DNA from: Halobacteriales archaeon QS_4_69_34
GTDB taxonomy: Archaea; Halobacteriota; Halobacteria; Halobacteriales; Halococcaceae
Reading direction: 5' to 3'
Assembly: GCA_003021045.1 (NCBI GenBank)
Contig: PXRN01000027.1
Location: 1 to 64,000 of the forward strand
Length of the DNA: 64,000 nt
Shown: positions 1 to 7,683 of the stretch, in pieces
How the letters are laid out: every line of letters starts with the position of its first letter
Position numbering within the stretch: the first letter of the stretch is position 1
The notes under the pieces: model-generated
What the model saw: only the letters and a program-made list of their open reading frames with translations
Databases searched by the model: none
What the model was told of the DNA's origin: nothing
Translations under genes and position numbers: made by a program

Positions 1-1158
1 CCGTACTCGAAAAACGGCGAGCAGAAGACCAAGCCCACCCAGCACAGCGTGAAGGAGCTCCGCTCGATCGGTTTGCAGCCCGACATCGTGGTGGGCCGCT
101 GCGGGGACGAACTCGCCCCCGAAACCAAAGAGAAGATCGCGCTGTTCTGTGACGTGCCCGAGGACGCGGTGTTTTCGAACCCCGACGTCGAGGACATCTA
201 TCGCGTCCCGCTGATGGTCGAGTCCGAGGGTCTCGACGAGTACGTGATGGAGAGACTGGGGATCGAGCGCGAGGCGCTCCCCACCGACGAACGCACGAGC
301 CAGTGGCGCGACCTCGTGACCCGCGAGCAGTCCGGAACCGTCACCATGGCGCTCGTCGGCAAGTACGCCCTCGAGGACGCCTACCTCTCGATCCACGAGG
401 CGCTCAAACACGCCGGGCTGGAACGGGGCGTCGAGGTCGACGTGCGGTGGGTCGACGCCGAGGAGATGGCCAGCACTCATCAGGAGCGGCTCCGGGCCGC
501 GGACGCGATCGTCGTACCCGGCGGGTTCGGCAGCCGCGGGACGGACGAGAAGATCGCTGCCGTCCGGTACGCCCGCGAGCACGGCGTCCCCTTCCTCGGT
601 CTGTGTCTGGGCTTCCAGATGGCCGTCGTCGAGGCCGCGCGGAACGTCTGTGGGCTGGAGGGCGCGGATTCGACCGAGATGCATCCCGACACGTCCCATC
701 CGGTGATCGACCTCCTGCCCGAGCAGTACGACCTCGAAGACCTCGGCGGGACGATGCGGCTGGGGGCCCACGAGACCACGATCGATCCGGGCACGCTCGC
801 GGCCGCGCTCTACGGCGATACCTGTACGGAGCGCCACCGCCACCGCTACGAGGTCAACCCCGAGTACATCGAGGCCTTGGAGGCGGGCGGCCTCCGCTTT
901 TCTGGCCGGGCGAACAACCGGATGGAGATCCTCGAACGCCCCGAGCATCCCTTCTTCTTCGGGACGCAGTTCCACCCCGAGTTCCGCTCGCGGCCCGGCC
1001 GGGCGAGTCCACCCTTCGTCGGGCTGCTCGACGCCGCGCTCGCCGAACGCGACGCCGACGGCCGTGATGCCGACAGCCGTGATGCCGATGGACGCGACGC
1101 CGACGGCGGGAGCCGAAGGGAGCGTCCCGACGAACGCGAATCGGAGGTCGAGGCCTAA
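1..1158 (+). CDS. pyrG: CTP synthase, C-terminal part (5' end outside window)
   Basis: The enzyme makes CTP from UTP, ATP and glutamine. The frame is open from base 1 and begins inside the synthetase domain ([15 protein letters not shown]). The class I glutamine amidotransferase domain follows, with the oxyanion-loop and nucleophile-elbow residues PGGFGSRG and FLGLCLGFQ, and the catalytic histidine/glutamate in QFHPEF. The usual protein is about 550 residues, so roughly the first third is missing upstream. The C-terminus carries an unusual acidic tail with four DADGR-type units encoded by a 15-bp tandem repeat. The stop TAA shares a base with the ATG of guaAb, so the two purine/pyrimidine genes are coupled. 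Confidence 0.97.
   Translation, partial: PYSKNGEQKTKPTQHSVKELRSIGLQPDIVVGRCGDELAPETKEKIALFCDVPEDAVFSNPDVEDIYRVPLMVESEGLDEYVMERLGIEREALPTDERTSQWRDLVTREQSGTVTMALVGKYALEDAYLSIHEALKHAGLERGVEVDVRWVDAEEMASTHQERLRAADAIVVPGGFGSRGTDEKIAAVRYAREHGVPFLGLCLGFQMAVVEAARNVCGLEGADSTEMHPDTSHPVIDLLPEQYDLEDLGGTMRLGAHETTIDPGTLAAALYGDTCTERHRHRYEVNPEYIEALEAGGLRFSGRANNRMEILERPEHPFFFGTQFHPEFRSRPGRASPPFVGLLDAALAERDADGRDADSRDADGRDADGGSRRERPDERESEVEA
1051..1110 (+). repeat. 15-bp tandem repeat, four copies, in pyrG tail
   Basis: Four consecutive 15-base units of the form GAYGCCGAYRGHCGY start at 1051, 1066, 1081 and 1096. They encode [15 protein letters not shown] and DADGG. The repeat lies after the conserved glutamine amidotransferase domain and probably encodes a disordered acidic tail. 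Confidence 0.85.
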
Positions 1159-2075
1159 TGGTCGAGCCGGAGGGATTCGTCGATCGGGCGGTCGCGGAGA
1201 TCCGCGAGGAGGTGGGCGACGCGAGCGCCGTCATCGCGCTCTCGGGCGGGGTCGACTCGTCGGTGGCGGCCGCGCTCGCCTACGAGGCCATCGGCGACCG
1301 GCTGACTCCCGTGTACGTCGACACCGGCCTGATGCGCGAGGGCGAGACCGAGGGAGTCCGAGAGACGTTCGCGTACATGGATTCGCTCCGGATCGTCGAC
1401 GCCGAGGACAGATTCCTCGACGCGCTCTCGGGGGTGACCGATCCAGAGGCGAAGCGCCGCGCGGTCGGCGAGGGGTTCATCCGGGAGTTCGAGCGCGAGG
1501 CCCGCGAGTCCGAGGCGGATTATCTGGTGCAGGGGACGATCTACCCCGACCGGATCGAGTCGGAAGGAGGCATCAAGTCCCACCACAACGTCGGCGGGCT
1601 GCCCGAGCGGATCGACTTCGAGGGCATCGTCGAGCCGGTCAGGGAGCTCTACAAGGACGAGGTGCGCGAGGTCGCCCGCGAACTCGACTTGGAGGCGCTC
1701 GTCGCCGAGCGGATGCCCTTTCCGGGGCCGGGCCTCGCGGTGCGGGTCGTCGGCGAGGTCACCGCGGAGAAACTCCACGTGGCTCGCGGGGCGACCGCGG
1801 TCGTCGAGGACGAACTGGAGGCGTACGACCCGTGGCAGGCGCTTGCCGCGGTGGTGGGGAAGGCCACGGGCGTGAAGGGCGACAACCGGGTTCACGGCTG
1901 GGTCGTCGCCGTGCGGTCGGTCGAATCGCGCGACGGGATGACCGCGCGCGCCCAAGAGATCGACTGGGAGACCCTCCAGCGGATCCAGTCCCGGATCACG
2001 GGCTCGCTGCCCTCGGTCTCCCGGGTGGTCTACGACGTCACCCACAAGCCGCCGGCGACCATCGAATACGAGTAG
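1158..2075 (+). CDS. guaAb: GMP synthase (glutamine-hydrolysing), subunit B
   Basis: This is the ATP-pyrophosphatase subunit that aminates XMP to GMP. In archaea the glutaminase is a separate protein (GuaAa), which is not in this window. The P-loop SGGVDSS is at residues 29-35. The family-typical stretches [10 protein letters not shown] and the C-terminal KPPATIEYE end are present, and 305 residues is the normal length. The start codon overlaps the pyrG stop by one base (TAATG), suggesting translational coupling. The next gene begins about 80 bp downstream. Confidence 0.97.
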   Translation: MVEPEGFVDRAVAEIREEVGDASAVIALSGGVDSSVAAALAYEAIGDRLTPVYVDTGLMREGETEGVRETFAYMDSLRIVDAEDRFLDALSGVTDPEAKRRAVGEGFIREFEREARESEADYLVQGTIYPDRIESEGGIKSHHNVGGLPERIDFEGIVEPVRELYKDEVREVARELDLEALVAERMPFPGPGLAVRVVGEVTAEKLHVARGATAVVEDELEAYDPWQALAAVVGKATGVKGDNRVHGWVVAVRSVESRDGMTARAQEIDWETLQRIQSRITGSLPSVSRVVYDVTHKPPATIEYE

Positions 2076-2152
2076 CTATATTACCGCCCGCGCCGTCCGT
2101 CCGGCGTGTGCGCCGCCTCGCCGTCGCTCCCCGCGCGTGCCACACATCACCC

Positions 2153-2680
2153 ATGACGGTGCTCTCCGCCGAGTTCTGCCCCCGGTGTGGGGAATCGCTG
2201 GGTTCGACGCGGTTCGAGGGCCGGAAGCGACGCCACTGTGAGACGTGCGACGAAATCGTCTTCCAGCAGCCGATGCCCGCCGCCGGGGTCGCGGTCGTCG
2301 ACGGACGGGGCGTCCTCCTCGTCCGGCGGACGGGACCGCCCCACGCCGACTCGTGGGCGATCCCGGCGGGCGTCATGGAGCACGACGAGCGCCCCGCGGC
2401 GACCGCGGTGCGCGAACTCGAAGAGGAGACGAGCGTCGCGGCATCGACCGAGGATCTCACTCTGTTCGACACCTGGCAGCACGAGCGTCCGAACGAGGGC
2501 ATCTGTTCGGTCACCGTCGGCTACGCCATCCAGCGATCTGACGCGACCGGCGAGCCGGCGGCGGGCTCGGACGCGGGCGACGTACGGTTCTGGCGGCTCG
2601 GAGAGGAGAGGTCGGGAGACGAACTGCGGCCGGGGGAACGATCGAGAATGCAACGAGCCATCGAGGCGGTGGAGAGATGA
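2153..2680 (+). CDS. Nudix hydrolase with N-terminal zinc ribbon
   Basis: A 175-residue protein. Cysteines 9, 12, 29 and 32 (FCPRCG...HCETCD) form a zinc ribbon. A Nudix box follows at about residues 73-95 (GVMEHDE...RELEEETSV), with the glutamates that bind the catalytic metal. Family members cleave nucleoside diphosphates linked to another group, such as ADP-ribose or NADH; the substrate here cannot be read from sequence. The ATG at 2153 is the first one before the ribbon; a longer reading upstream is arginine-rich and overlaps guaAb. The stop overlaps the next gene's ATG (ATGA). Confidence 0.9.
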   Translation: MTVLSAEFCPRCGESLGSTRFEGRKRRHCETCDEIVFQQPMPAAGVAVVDGRGVLLVRRTGPPHADSWAIPAGVMEHDERPAATAVRELEEETSVAASTEDLTLFDTWQHERPNEGICSVTVGYAIQRSDATGEPAAGSDAGDVRFWRLGEERSGDELRPGERSRMQRAIEAVER

Positions 2681-3042
2681 CGGACACGAACGCAGTACGG
2701 ACGGCCGTGATCGCCGGGCCGGATAGCGACGGACTGGGCGACGCGCTCGCCGAGCGCGGGCTGTCGGTCGTGCGGATCGAGGGGCTCGCCGATCGGCCGG
2801 CGCTCGAACGGGCGGGCATCGTCGACGCGGAGCTGTTCGTGCTGACCGACGTCGGCCAGGCCACCGCGATCCCGATCGCGCGCGACCTGACCGACGTCGA
2901 GGGCGTCGGCGAGAACAGCGCGCTCCGGGTGGTCGTCTACGCGAGTGCGTCGCTCCCGGCGTTCGCCGCGGGGCAGGCCGACCTGCTCGTCGACCCCGCG
3001 CTGCTCGATCCCGAGGTGGTGGCCGAGGAACTCGCCGGTTGA
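2677..3042 (+). CDS. Conserved haloarchaeal protein, DUF7126-like
   Basis: A 121-residue protein overlapping the Nudix gene by 4 bases (ATGA), so it is almost certainly co-translated with it. It opens with a beta strand and turn (AVIAGPDSDGLGDAL) and alternates strand and helix, which suggests a small Rossmann-like fold. There are no cysteines or catalytic motifs that I can name. Relatives in other haloarchaea have been mislabelled as CTP synthetase because they lie near pyrG; nothing in the sequence supports that activity. Function unknown. Confidence 0.8.
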   Translation: MTDTNAVRTAVIAGPDSDGLGDALAERGLSVVRIEGLADRPALERAGIVDAELFVLTDVGQATAIPIARDLTDVEGVGENSALRVVVYASASLPAFAAGQADLLVDPALLDPEVVAEELAG

Positions 3043-3056
3043 GGAAGGGCGGCGAG

Positions 3057-3426
3057 TCAGTCACCCTCCACCCGGAACTCCTCGACGACTGCCTCGGCCC
3101 CGTCCCGGGCTCACCGGACCCGCTCGCGACGCACTCCGCGTAGCGCATCGTGAACTCGCGGACGGTCGAGAGCCTCGTCGTGTCCCTCGATTCCCTCGCG
3201 GAGCACGGTAGGCTCTCGCGCTCGCCCGGCTCGTCTTGAACGGCACTGACGCGTCAGACGTCCCCGTCGTAGCTCCGGCACTCGGCTCGGGCTTGAGGCG
3301 GACGCCGAGCGCGCTCACGGCGTGCTCGTAGCGGATCGGCTGCTGGGCGCTGTACCTTCCGCCGTCGTGGGCCGACTCCTCGACCCGCGACCCGCCCTCG
3401 GGAAGCCGGTCGTCGCGCTCGCTCAT
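3057..3426 (-). pseudogene. Decayed haloarchaeal hypothetical gene (frameshifted)
   Basis: Reading on the minus strand from the ATG at 3426, the first 45 or so residues look like a real acidic haloarchaeal protein (MSERDDRLPEGGSRVEESA, then QQPIRYEHAVSALGVRLKPE). The frame then turns arginine-rich. Protein-like stretches resume in the other frames: TVLREGIEGHDEAL, then TVREFTMRYAECVAS, and finally DGAEAVVEEFRVEGD ending at a stop at 3057-3059. At least three frame changes are needed to join them. I do not recognise the family. A cluster of sequencing errors is the alternative to decay. Confidence 0.5.
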
Positions 3427-3873
3427 CGTCGGGCTCGTCGATCCGGACGGGCTGAACTCTCCGGCTCGCGACGAGTCCGTGATCGATCGTAATCGGGGAA
3501 CGGTTTTTCGGACGAGCCGGTCACCCGGTGGCGAGCGAGACGAACAGGTACACGGCTGCACGCTGCGTGTACGGCGCTCCCGGCCGATTCGTGCGCCCGG
3601 TTCGGTGGGTCGATCGAACGAAACGCGGACCGGGAGAGCCGGGACACACGAGAGACCGCGACCGCTCCGCTCCCGCGACCGCCCCGCTACCGCCTCGCGG
3701 CCACACGCCTCCCCAGCCGATTCCTTCGCTCGGGCCCGCCGCACCGCAACCGCAGCCTCGCTCAGTCATCTCGCGCGAGTCCGCGCCCACCCACCGCGGC
3801 GCGTTTCCCGCGCCAGCAGCGATGTATCCGCACGGCCCGCGTCCCACGACTCGTCTCTCACCGTGCGAGCGCC
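3427..3873. other. Intergenic region, no intact gene
   Basis: About 450 bases with no credible coding frame. The first half shows nothing I can name. The second half (about 3645-3780) is a copy of the dispersed ACCGC/CCGATTC intergenic element described separately. Confidence 0.6.
3645..3780 (+). repeat. Dispersed intergenic element A, copy 1
   Basis: The copy consists of a run rich in GACCGC/ACCGC units, then CCTCCCCAGCCGATTC, then CTCGGGCC, then an ACCGCA-rich part, ending in CTCGCTCA and CTCGCGCGAG. The same order of blocks recurs near 5340-5512 on this strand, at 22590-22800 inverted, and in weaker form near 41865-42160. Confidence 0.6.
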
Positions 3874-4692
3874 TCAGAACGGCAGCCGGCCGCGTAGAAA
3901 GCTCTCTGCCGTCCGGACGAGCGAGGGGCGGGCGATTGCGTCCATCTCCCGGTCGGTGAGCGCGAAGTCGAACACGGCCAGGTTGGCCCGGAGGTGCTCG
4001 CGGCTCGTCGACTTCGGGATCGCCACCACCCCGTCCTGCTGGATCAGCCACCGCAGCGCGACCTGTGCCCCGCTTTTCCCGTAGCGTGCGCCGATCGCGT
4101 CGAGCGTGTCGTCGTCGATCGCGCCGCCGTGGGCCAGCGGGCTGTACGCCGTCAGCACGAGGTCGTGGATCCGACAGTAATCGAGCAGTTCGGTCTGGTC
4201 CCAGAAGGGGTGATACTGCACCTGGTTCGTGAGGATCGGCGCGGGCGAGGCCTCGCGGGCGCGCTGGAGCCGGTCGACCGAGAAGTTGCTGACGCCGACG
4301 TGGCGAACCAGCCCCTCGTCGACGAGCTTGCCCATCGCGTCGAGCGTCTCGGCGTCGGCCACGGTCGGGTGGGGCTGGTGGATCAACAGGAGGTCGACGT
4401 ACTCCGTTCGGAGCCTGTTCAGGCTCGCGCGGGTCGAGCGCACGACGCCCTCCGCGGTGCGGTTCGAGAGGGCGAGCTTCGTCGTCAGGAAGACCTCCTC
4501 GCGGTCGACGTCGGCGGCGGCGATCGCCGCGCCGACCGCGCGCTCGTTGCCGTACATCTGTGCGGTGTCGACGTGGCGGTAGCCCAGTTCGAGCGCCTCA
4601 CCCACCGCGCGCCGGCAGGTCTCGCCGGTCATGCGCCACGTTCCGAGCCCGATCGCCGGAACCTCCACGCCCTGTGCCGTGACGTGCTCCAT
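3874..4692 (-). CDS. Aldo/keto reductase
   Basis: An NAD(P)H-dependent carbonyl reductase of the AKR superfamily, 272 residues with a (beta/alpha)8 barrel. The catalytic tetrad is visible: Asp42 and Tyr47 in VDTAQMYGNE, Lys72 in TTKLAL and His105 in LLIHQPHP. The cofactor-site segment AIPKS is near the C-terminus. The sequence begins at the usual place (VTAQGVEVPAIGLGTWRM). It stands alone between two intergenic repeat regions. The substrate cannot be told from sequence. Confidence 0.93.
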   Translation of the reverse strand: MEHVTAQGVEVPAIGLGTWRMTGETCRRAVGEALELGYRHVDTAQMYGNERAVGAAIAAADVDREEVFLTTKLALSNRTAEGVVRSTRASLNRLRTEYVDLLLIHQPHPTVADAETLDAMGKLVDEGLVRHVGVSNFSVDRLQRAREASPAPILTNQVQYHPFWDQTELLDYCRIHDLVLTAYSPLAHGGAIDDDTLDAIGARYGKSGAQVALRWLIQQDGVVAIPKSTSREHLRANLAVFDFALTDREMDAIARPSLVRTAESFLRGRLPF

Positions 4693-5015
4693 GCACCCGT
4701 GACGATCCGGAGCGACCTATATCTGTACGTTGGCGCAACCGCCGATCAAGCGGCGGTGTGAAGCCGGGAGAAACGGCGGTGAGCGGGCGGGCAAGGCGGA
4801 TGAGGTCGGGACGGCTGCGGTCGGCGCGCGTCCGCGGTCGCGTGCTCGCGGTGCTCGCGGTCGGCGTCTCGACCGACCACGCCCGAAGCGCGAGGCGGCC
4901 GCAACGTCGTGACGGTCGCACGGCCCGCTGTTCGCGGTCTACCACACACTCGAATGCACCGAATCGCACGCATCGGAGCGGGACGCTCAAGGCGCGGGCA
5001 GCCCTCGAAACGCAC
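4693..5015. other. Intergenic region with partial element A
   Basis: No gene is recognisable here. Around 4770-4880 the sequence carries fragments also found in element A, including CGGTCGCGTGCTCGCGGTGC, which is repeated exactly near 5480-5500. Confidence 0.5.
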
Positions 5016-5300
5016 GTGACGGAGGGCTACGTGGTGGCGATCAAGCGCTCGGCCAGGCGGACGAGCGCCGCGGCCGGGGCGTGGGTCAACGAGGCGGGCA
5101 CACGGCGCGCGTTCGACTCGAAGGCCGCCGCACGCGAGTGGGCCCGCGAGGCCAGCGCGGAGAGGGACGTGTGGATCCAAGACGCCCTCCCGGCCGACGC
5201 GAGCGGCGTCGACGGCTACCTCGTGGGCGGTCGGCGGCCCTCGGGCGCACGGGAACGCTCCTCGACAGACGACGGTCAGTCGGCCATCGACGTGTTCTAA
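5016..5300 (+). CDS. Small conserved haloarchaeal protein (DUF8081-like)
   Basis: A protein of about 94 residues with an N-terminal strand and basic stretch (YVVAIKRSARRT), then AWVNEAGTRRAFDSKAAAREWARE, and near the end WIQDALPADASGVDGYLVGG, ending in DDGQSAIDVF. The N-terminus of a longer reading in this frame is arginine-rich repeat sequence, so I start at the GTG at 5016; GTGs at 5031 and 5034 are also possible. It looks like a family of short haloarchaeal proteins of unknown function. There is no operon partner. Confidence 0.6.
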   Translation: MTEGYVVAIKRSARRTSAAAGAWVNEAGTRRAFDSKAAAREWAREASAERDVWIQDALPADASGVDGYLVGGRRPSGARERSSTDDGQSAIDVF

Positions 5301-5638
5301 GTCGGCGAAGAACCGATCGACTGCGGTGCGATTTCGACCGCGAACGTCGATGCATACGAGAACCGCAACCGCGACCGCCCCGCGGACCGCACCGCCCACT
5401 CACCTCTCCGGCCGATTCGCTCACGGCGGGCCACCGCACGCCGGCCCCGCCGCTCACTCATCCCTCGCGCGGCGTTCGCGGTCGCGTGCTCGCGGTGCTC
5501 GCACGACTGTGAGCGCGCCGACCGCACCGACCCCACGTCCCGTTTCGTCGGCGGTCGTGACCGATCGACTCGTCGCCGTTCGGCTGGGCGTCGCCGCGGA
5601 GGGGACACCGCTTTGTGGCTCGGAGTTCACCCTCTTCC
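5301..5638. repeat. Intergenic region with element A, copy 2
   Basis: No gene. About 5340-5512 is a copy of the dispersed element: ACCGC-rich lead, CTCTCCGGCCGATTCGCTC, a CACCGCAC part, CTCACTCATCCCTCGCGCG, then CGTTCGCGGTCGCGTGCTCG and GGTGCTCGCACGAC. It keeps the block order of the other copies and is the most complete at its right end. Confidence 0.6.
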
Positions 5639-5884
5639 ATGGACGAACCGCGTGGATCGAGTCGCTCCTCGAACCGCAGGGCGGCGCTGCTGGCGGTGAT
5701 CCCCTTTCTCGCGCTCGGGCTCGCCGACGTGGTGCTCTTGCTGTTCTGGGGGATCGACCCGCTCTGGGGGTTCATGATCCTCCCGCCGATCCTGTTTATG
5801 TGCGTGCTGGCGTGGATCGGCTTCCGGAGCGGCTTCATCGGCGACCGCACCGAGGAGGCCGACGGCACGGGCCAGCCCCGGTGA
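5639..5884 (+). CDS. Small two-helix membrane protein
   Basis: An 81-residue protein with a charged N-terminus (MDEPRGSSRSSNRRA), two predicted membrane helices (LLAVIPFLALGLADVVLLLF and MILPPILFMCVLAWIGF), and a short acidic tail. The ATG at 5639 is preferred; a GTG at 5615 in the same frame would add eight residues. Small membrane proteins of this layout are common in haloarchaea and mostly uncharacterised. Function unknown. Confidence 0.7.
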   Translation: MDEPRGSSRSSNRRAALLAVIPFLALGLADVVLLLFWGIDPLWGFMILPPILFMCVLAWIGFRSGFIGDRTEEADGTGQPR

Positions 5885-6036
5885 TCGACGAGGGTTCCGA
5901 TTTCGATGTGGCCACCGTGCCCTCATCCCGACCCGTCGTCCGGGCCACTGCTCCCCTCACTTTGGAAGTCAAAGCCGATCACAGCACTCGTTTCGACGAC
6001 AGCGGGCGCGGCTCCGGATTTCGAACCGTCGAGAAG

Positions 6037-6121
6037 CGCCGGGGGTGAGATTTGAACTCACGAGTCCGTGTGGACAGTTGCTTTCGAGGCAACCGCCTTG
6101 GCCAGGCTAGGCTACCCCGGC
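6037..6121 (-). tRNA. tRNA-Ser (anticodon CGA)
   Basis: An 85-nt class II tRNA. The acceptor stem GCCGGGG pairs with CCCCGGC, with discriminator G. The anticodon stem GTTGC/GCAAC encloses the loop CTCGAAA, giving anticodon CGA, which reads UCG. A long variable arm follows. The T arm is GTGAG-TTCAAAT-CTCAC. No CCA is encoded and there is no intron. Confidence 0.96.
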
Positions 6122-6206
6122 TCACCCGGTCGTTCCCCCGACATCGGTATATCCGTTTCGGTCGCCGGACCAGTAATCATAAGCGGTCGCCAGCCCCCGC
6201 CCGACC

Positions 6207-7157
6207 ATGGACGTCGGCGAGGCCGCCGAGGCCTGCGAGGACGTGCTGGCGGCGGTCGAGTCGGCGATCGTCGCCGACCGCGGGTTCCTCGAACGTGTCC
6301 TGCTCGGGGTGCTCGCGCGCGGACACGTCCTCCTAGAGGACGTTCCCGGCACCGGAAAGACCCTCACCGCACGGAGCGTCGCCCGGGCGCTCGGACTCTC
6401 CTTCTCGCGGGTGCAGTTCACGCCCGACCTCCTGCCGGCGGACGTGACGGGGAGTCACATATTCGACGAGGGCGACCGGAGCTTCGAGTTCTCGCCCGGG
6501 CCGATCTTCGCCAACGTCGTGCTCGCCGACGAGATCAATCGTGCGCCACCCAAGACGCAGGCCGCGCTGCTGGAGGCGATGGAGGAACGCCAGGTCACGG
6601 TCGGGGACGAAACCCACGCCCTGCCCGAGCCCTTCCTCGTGATCGCCACCCAGAATTCCGTCGAGATGGAGGGCACCTTCCCGCTCCCGGAGGCCCAGGT
6701 CGATCGCTTCCTCGTGAAGGCGGCCATCGGCTACCCCGACGAAGCGGGCGAGGTCGAGCTCCTGCGACGGCGGGCGGACCGCGAGCGGCGGAGCCCGACC
6801 GTCGAGGCGGTGCTCTCGGGCGAGACGGTGCGCGCGCTCCGGACCGTGCCCGAGACGGTGCGCGTCGAGGACGACCTCCTCTCCTATGCGGTCGCCATCG
6901 CGCGAGCGACCCGCGAGGACGCCGACGCCGCGGTGGGGGTCTCCCCGCGGGGCACCCAGCGGCTGTTCGAGGCGAGCCGGGCCCGGGCCGTACTCTCCGG
7001 GCGCGGGTTCGTCACGCCCGAGGACCTCAAAGGGGTCGCCCGGCCGGTGCTCGCCCACCGGCTCGTGCTCACGCCCGACGCCGCCGTCGAGAACGTCGAC
7101 AAGCGTGCGATCGTCGAGAGCGTGCTCGAATCAGTGCCGGTGCCGACCGTCGAGTGA
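6207..7157 (+). CDS. MoxR-family AAA+ ATPase
   Basis: A 316-residue AAA+ ATPase of the MoxR type, a chaperone-like family that often acts with DUF58 and VWA proteins. Walker A is DVPGTGKT at residues 45-52. Walker B and the family box are VVLADEINRAPPKTQAALLEA, and sensor 1 is IATQNSVEMEGT. The C-terminal lid domain contains SPRGTQRL. It lies tail-to-tail with the DUF58 operon, with a 25-bp gap. That is unusual, because the two are normally co-transcribed. Confidence 0.95.
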   Translation: MDVGEAAEACEDVLAAVESAIVADRGFLERVLLGVLARGHVLLEDVPGTGKTLTARSVARALGLSFSRVQFTPDLLPADVTGSHIFDEGDRSFEFSPGPIFANVVLADEINRAPPKTQAALLEAMEERQVTVGDETHALPEPFLVIATQNSVEMEGTFPLPEAQVDRFLVKAAIGYPDEAGEVELLRRRADRERRSPTVEAVLSGETVRALRTVPETVRVEDDLLSYAVAIARATREDADAAVGVSPRGTQRLFEASRARAVLSGRGFVTPEDLKGVARPVLAHRLVLTPDAAVENVDKRAIVESVLESVPVPTVE

Positions 7158-7182
7158 GCGGCGGCCGAAGACCGCCGACGCC

Positions 7183-7683
7183 TCACTCGCGGAGGGCGGC
7201 GACGAGCAACACGGCACCCAGGAGGAGGGCGACGAGCGCGAGCGGCGAGCCGCCACCCGCGAGCGCGAAGGCGAGCAGGCCGACGCCGGCGGCCGTCGTG
7301 AGCAGCCCCGCGCTCGCGCCGGCGTGAACGAGCTCTGCGCGCGCCGTGTCGGCCGCCCGACCGAGCTGCTCGCCGACGCCGATGGCGTTCTCGCCGGCGT
7401 CCCACACGAACGCGGTCGCGGCGACCGCGACCAGCAGCCGCACGGGACCCCCTCCGAGGACGCCAGCGAGCAGCGCGCCCGCGAAGAGCCCGGCGACGCC
7501 GACGCCCAGCGCGGCCCGTGACCCACGGAGGACGCCCACGGCGACGGCGACTCCCCCTCCGCCGCCGACGAGCAGCGCGAGCACCGAGACGGCGCTCGCG
7601 GCGAGCGCCACGAGCACCGCGCCCAGCGCCAGCGCGGCGCTTAGCCGGGCCGGCGAGCGGTCGGTCGCCGGACCGCCCGTCAT
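7183..7683 (-). CDS. DUF7519-like membrane protein
   Basis: A 166-residue Ala/Gly/Val/Leu-rich protein with about five membrane helices. The first follows PARLSAALALGAVLVAL and the last is LALVALLLGAVLLVAALRE. A conserved polar loop, FVWDAGENAIGVGEQLGR, lies in the middle. Its start overlaps the stop of the DUF58 gene by 4 bases, so it is the last gene of that operon. Position and topology match the haloarchaeal DUF7519 family. Biochemical function unknown. Confidence 0.8.
   Translation of the reverse strand: MTGGPATDRSPARLSAALALGAVLVALAASAVSVLALLVGGGGGVAVAVGVLRGSRAALGVGVAGLFAGALLAGVLGGGPVRLLVAVAATAFVWDAGENAIGVGEQLGRAADTARAELVHAGASAGLLTTAAGVGLLAFALAGGGSPLALVALLLGAVLLVAALRE

Noticed and set aside
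1064-2152. N-terminal extension of the Nudix protein
   Set aside because: The frame upstream of 2153 is the shadow of guaAb, and the zinc ribbon begins directly after the ATG at 2153.
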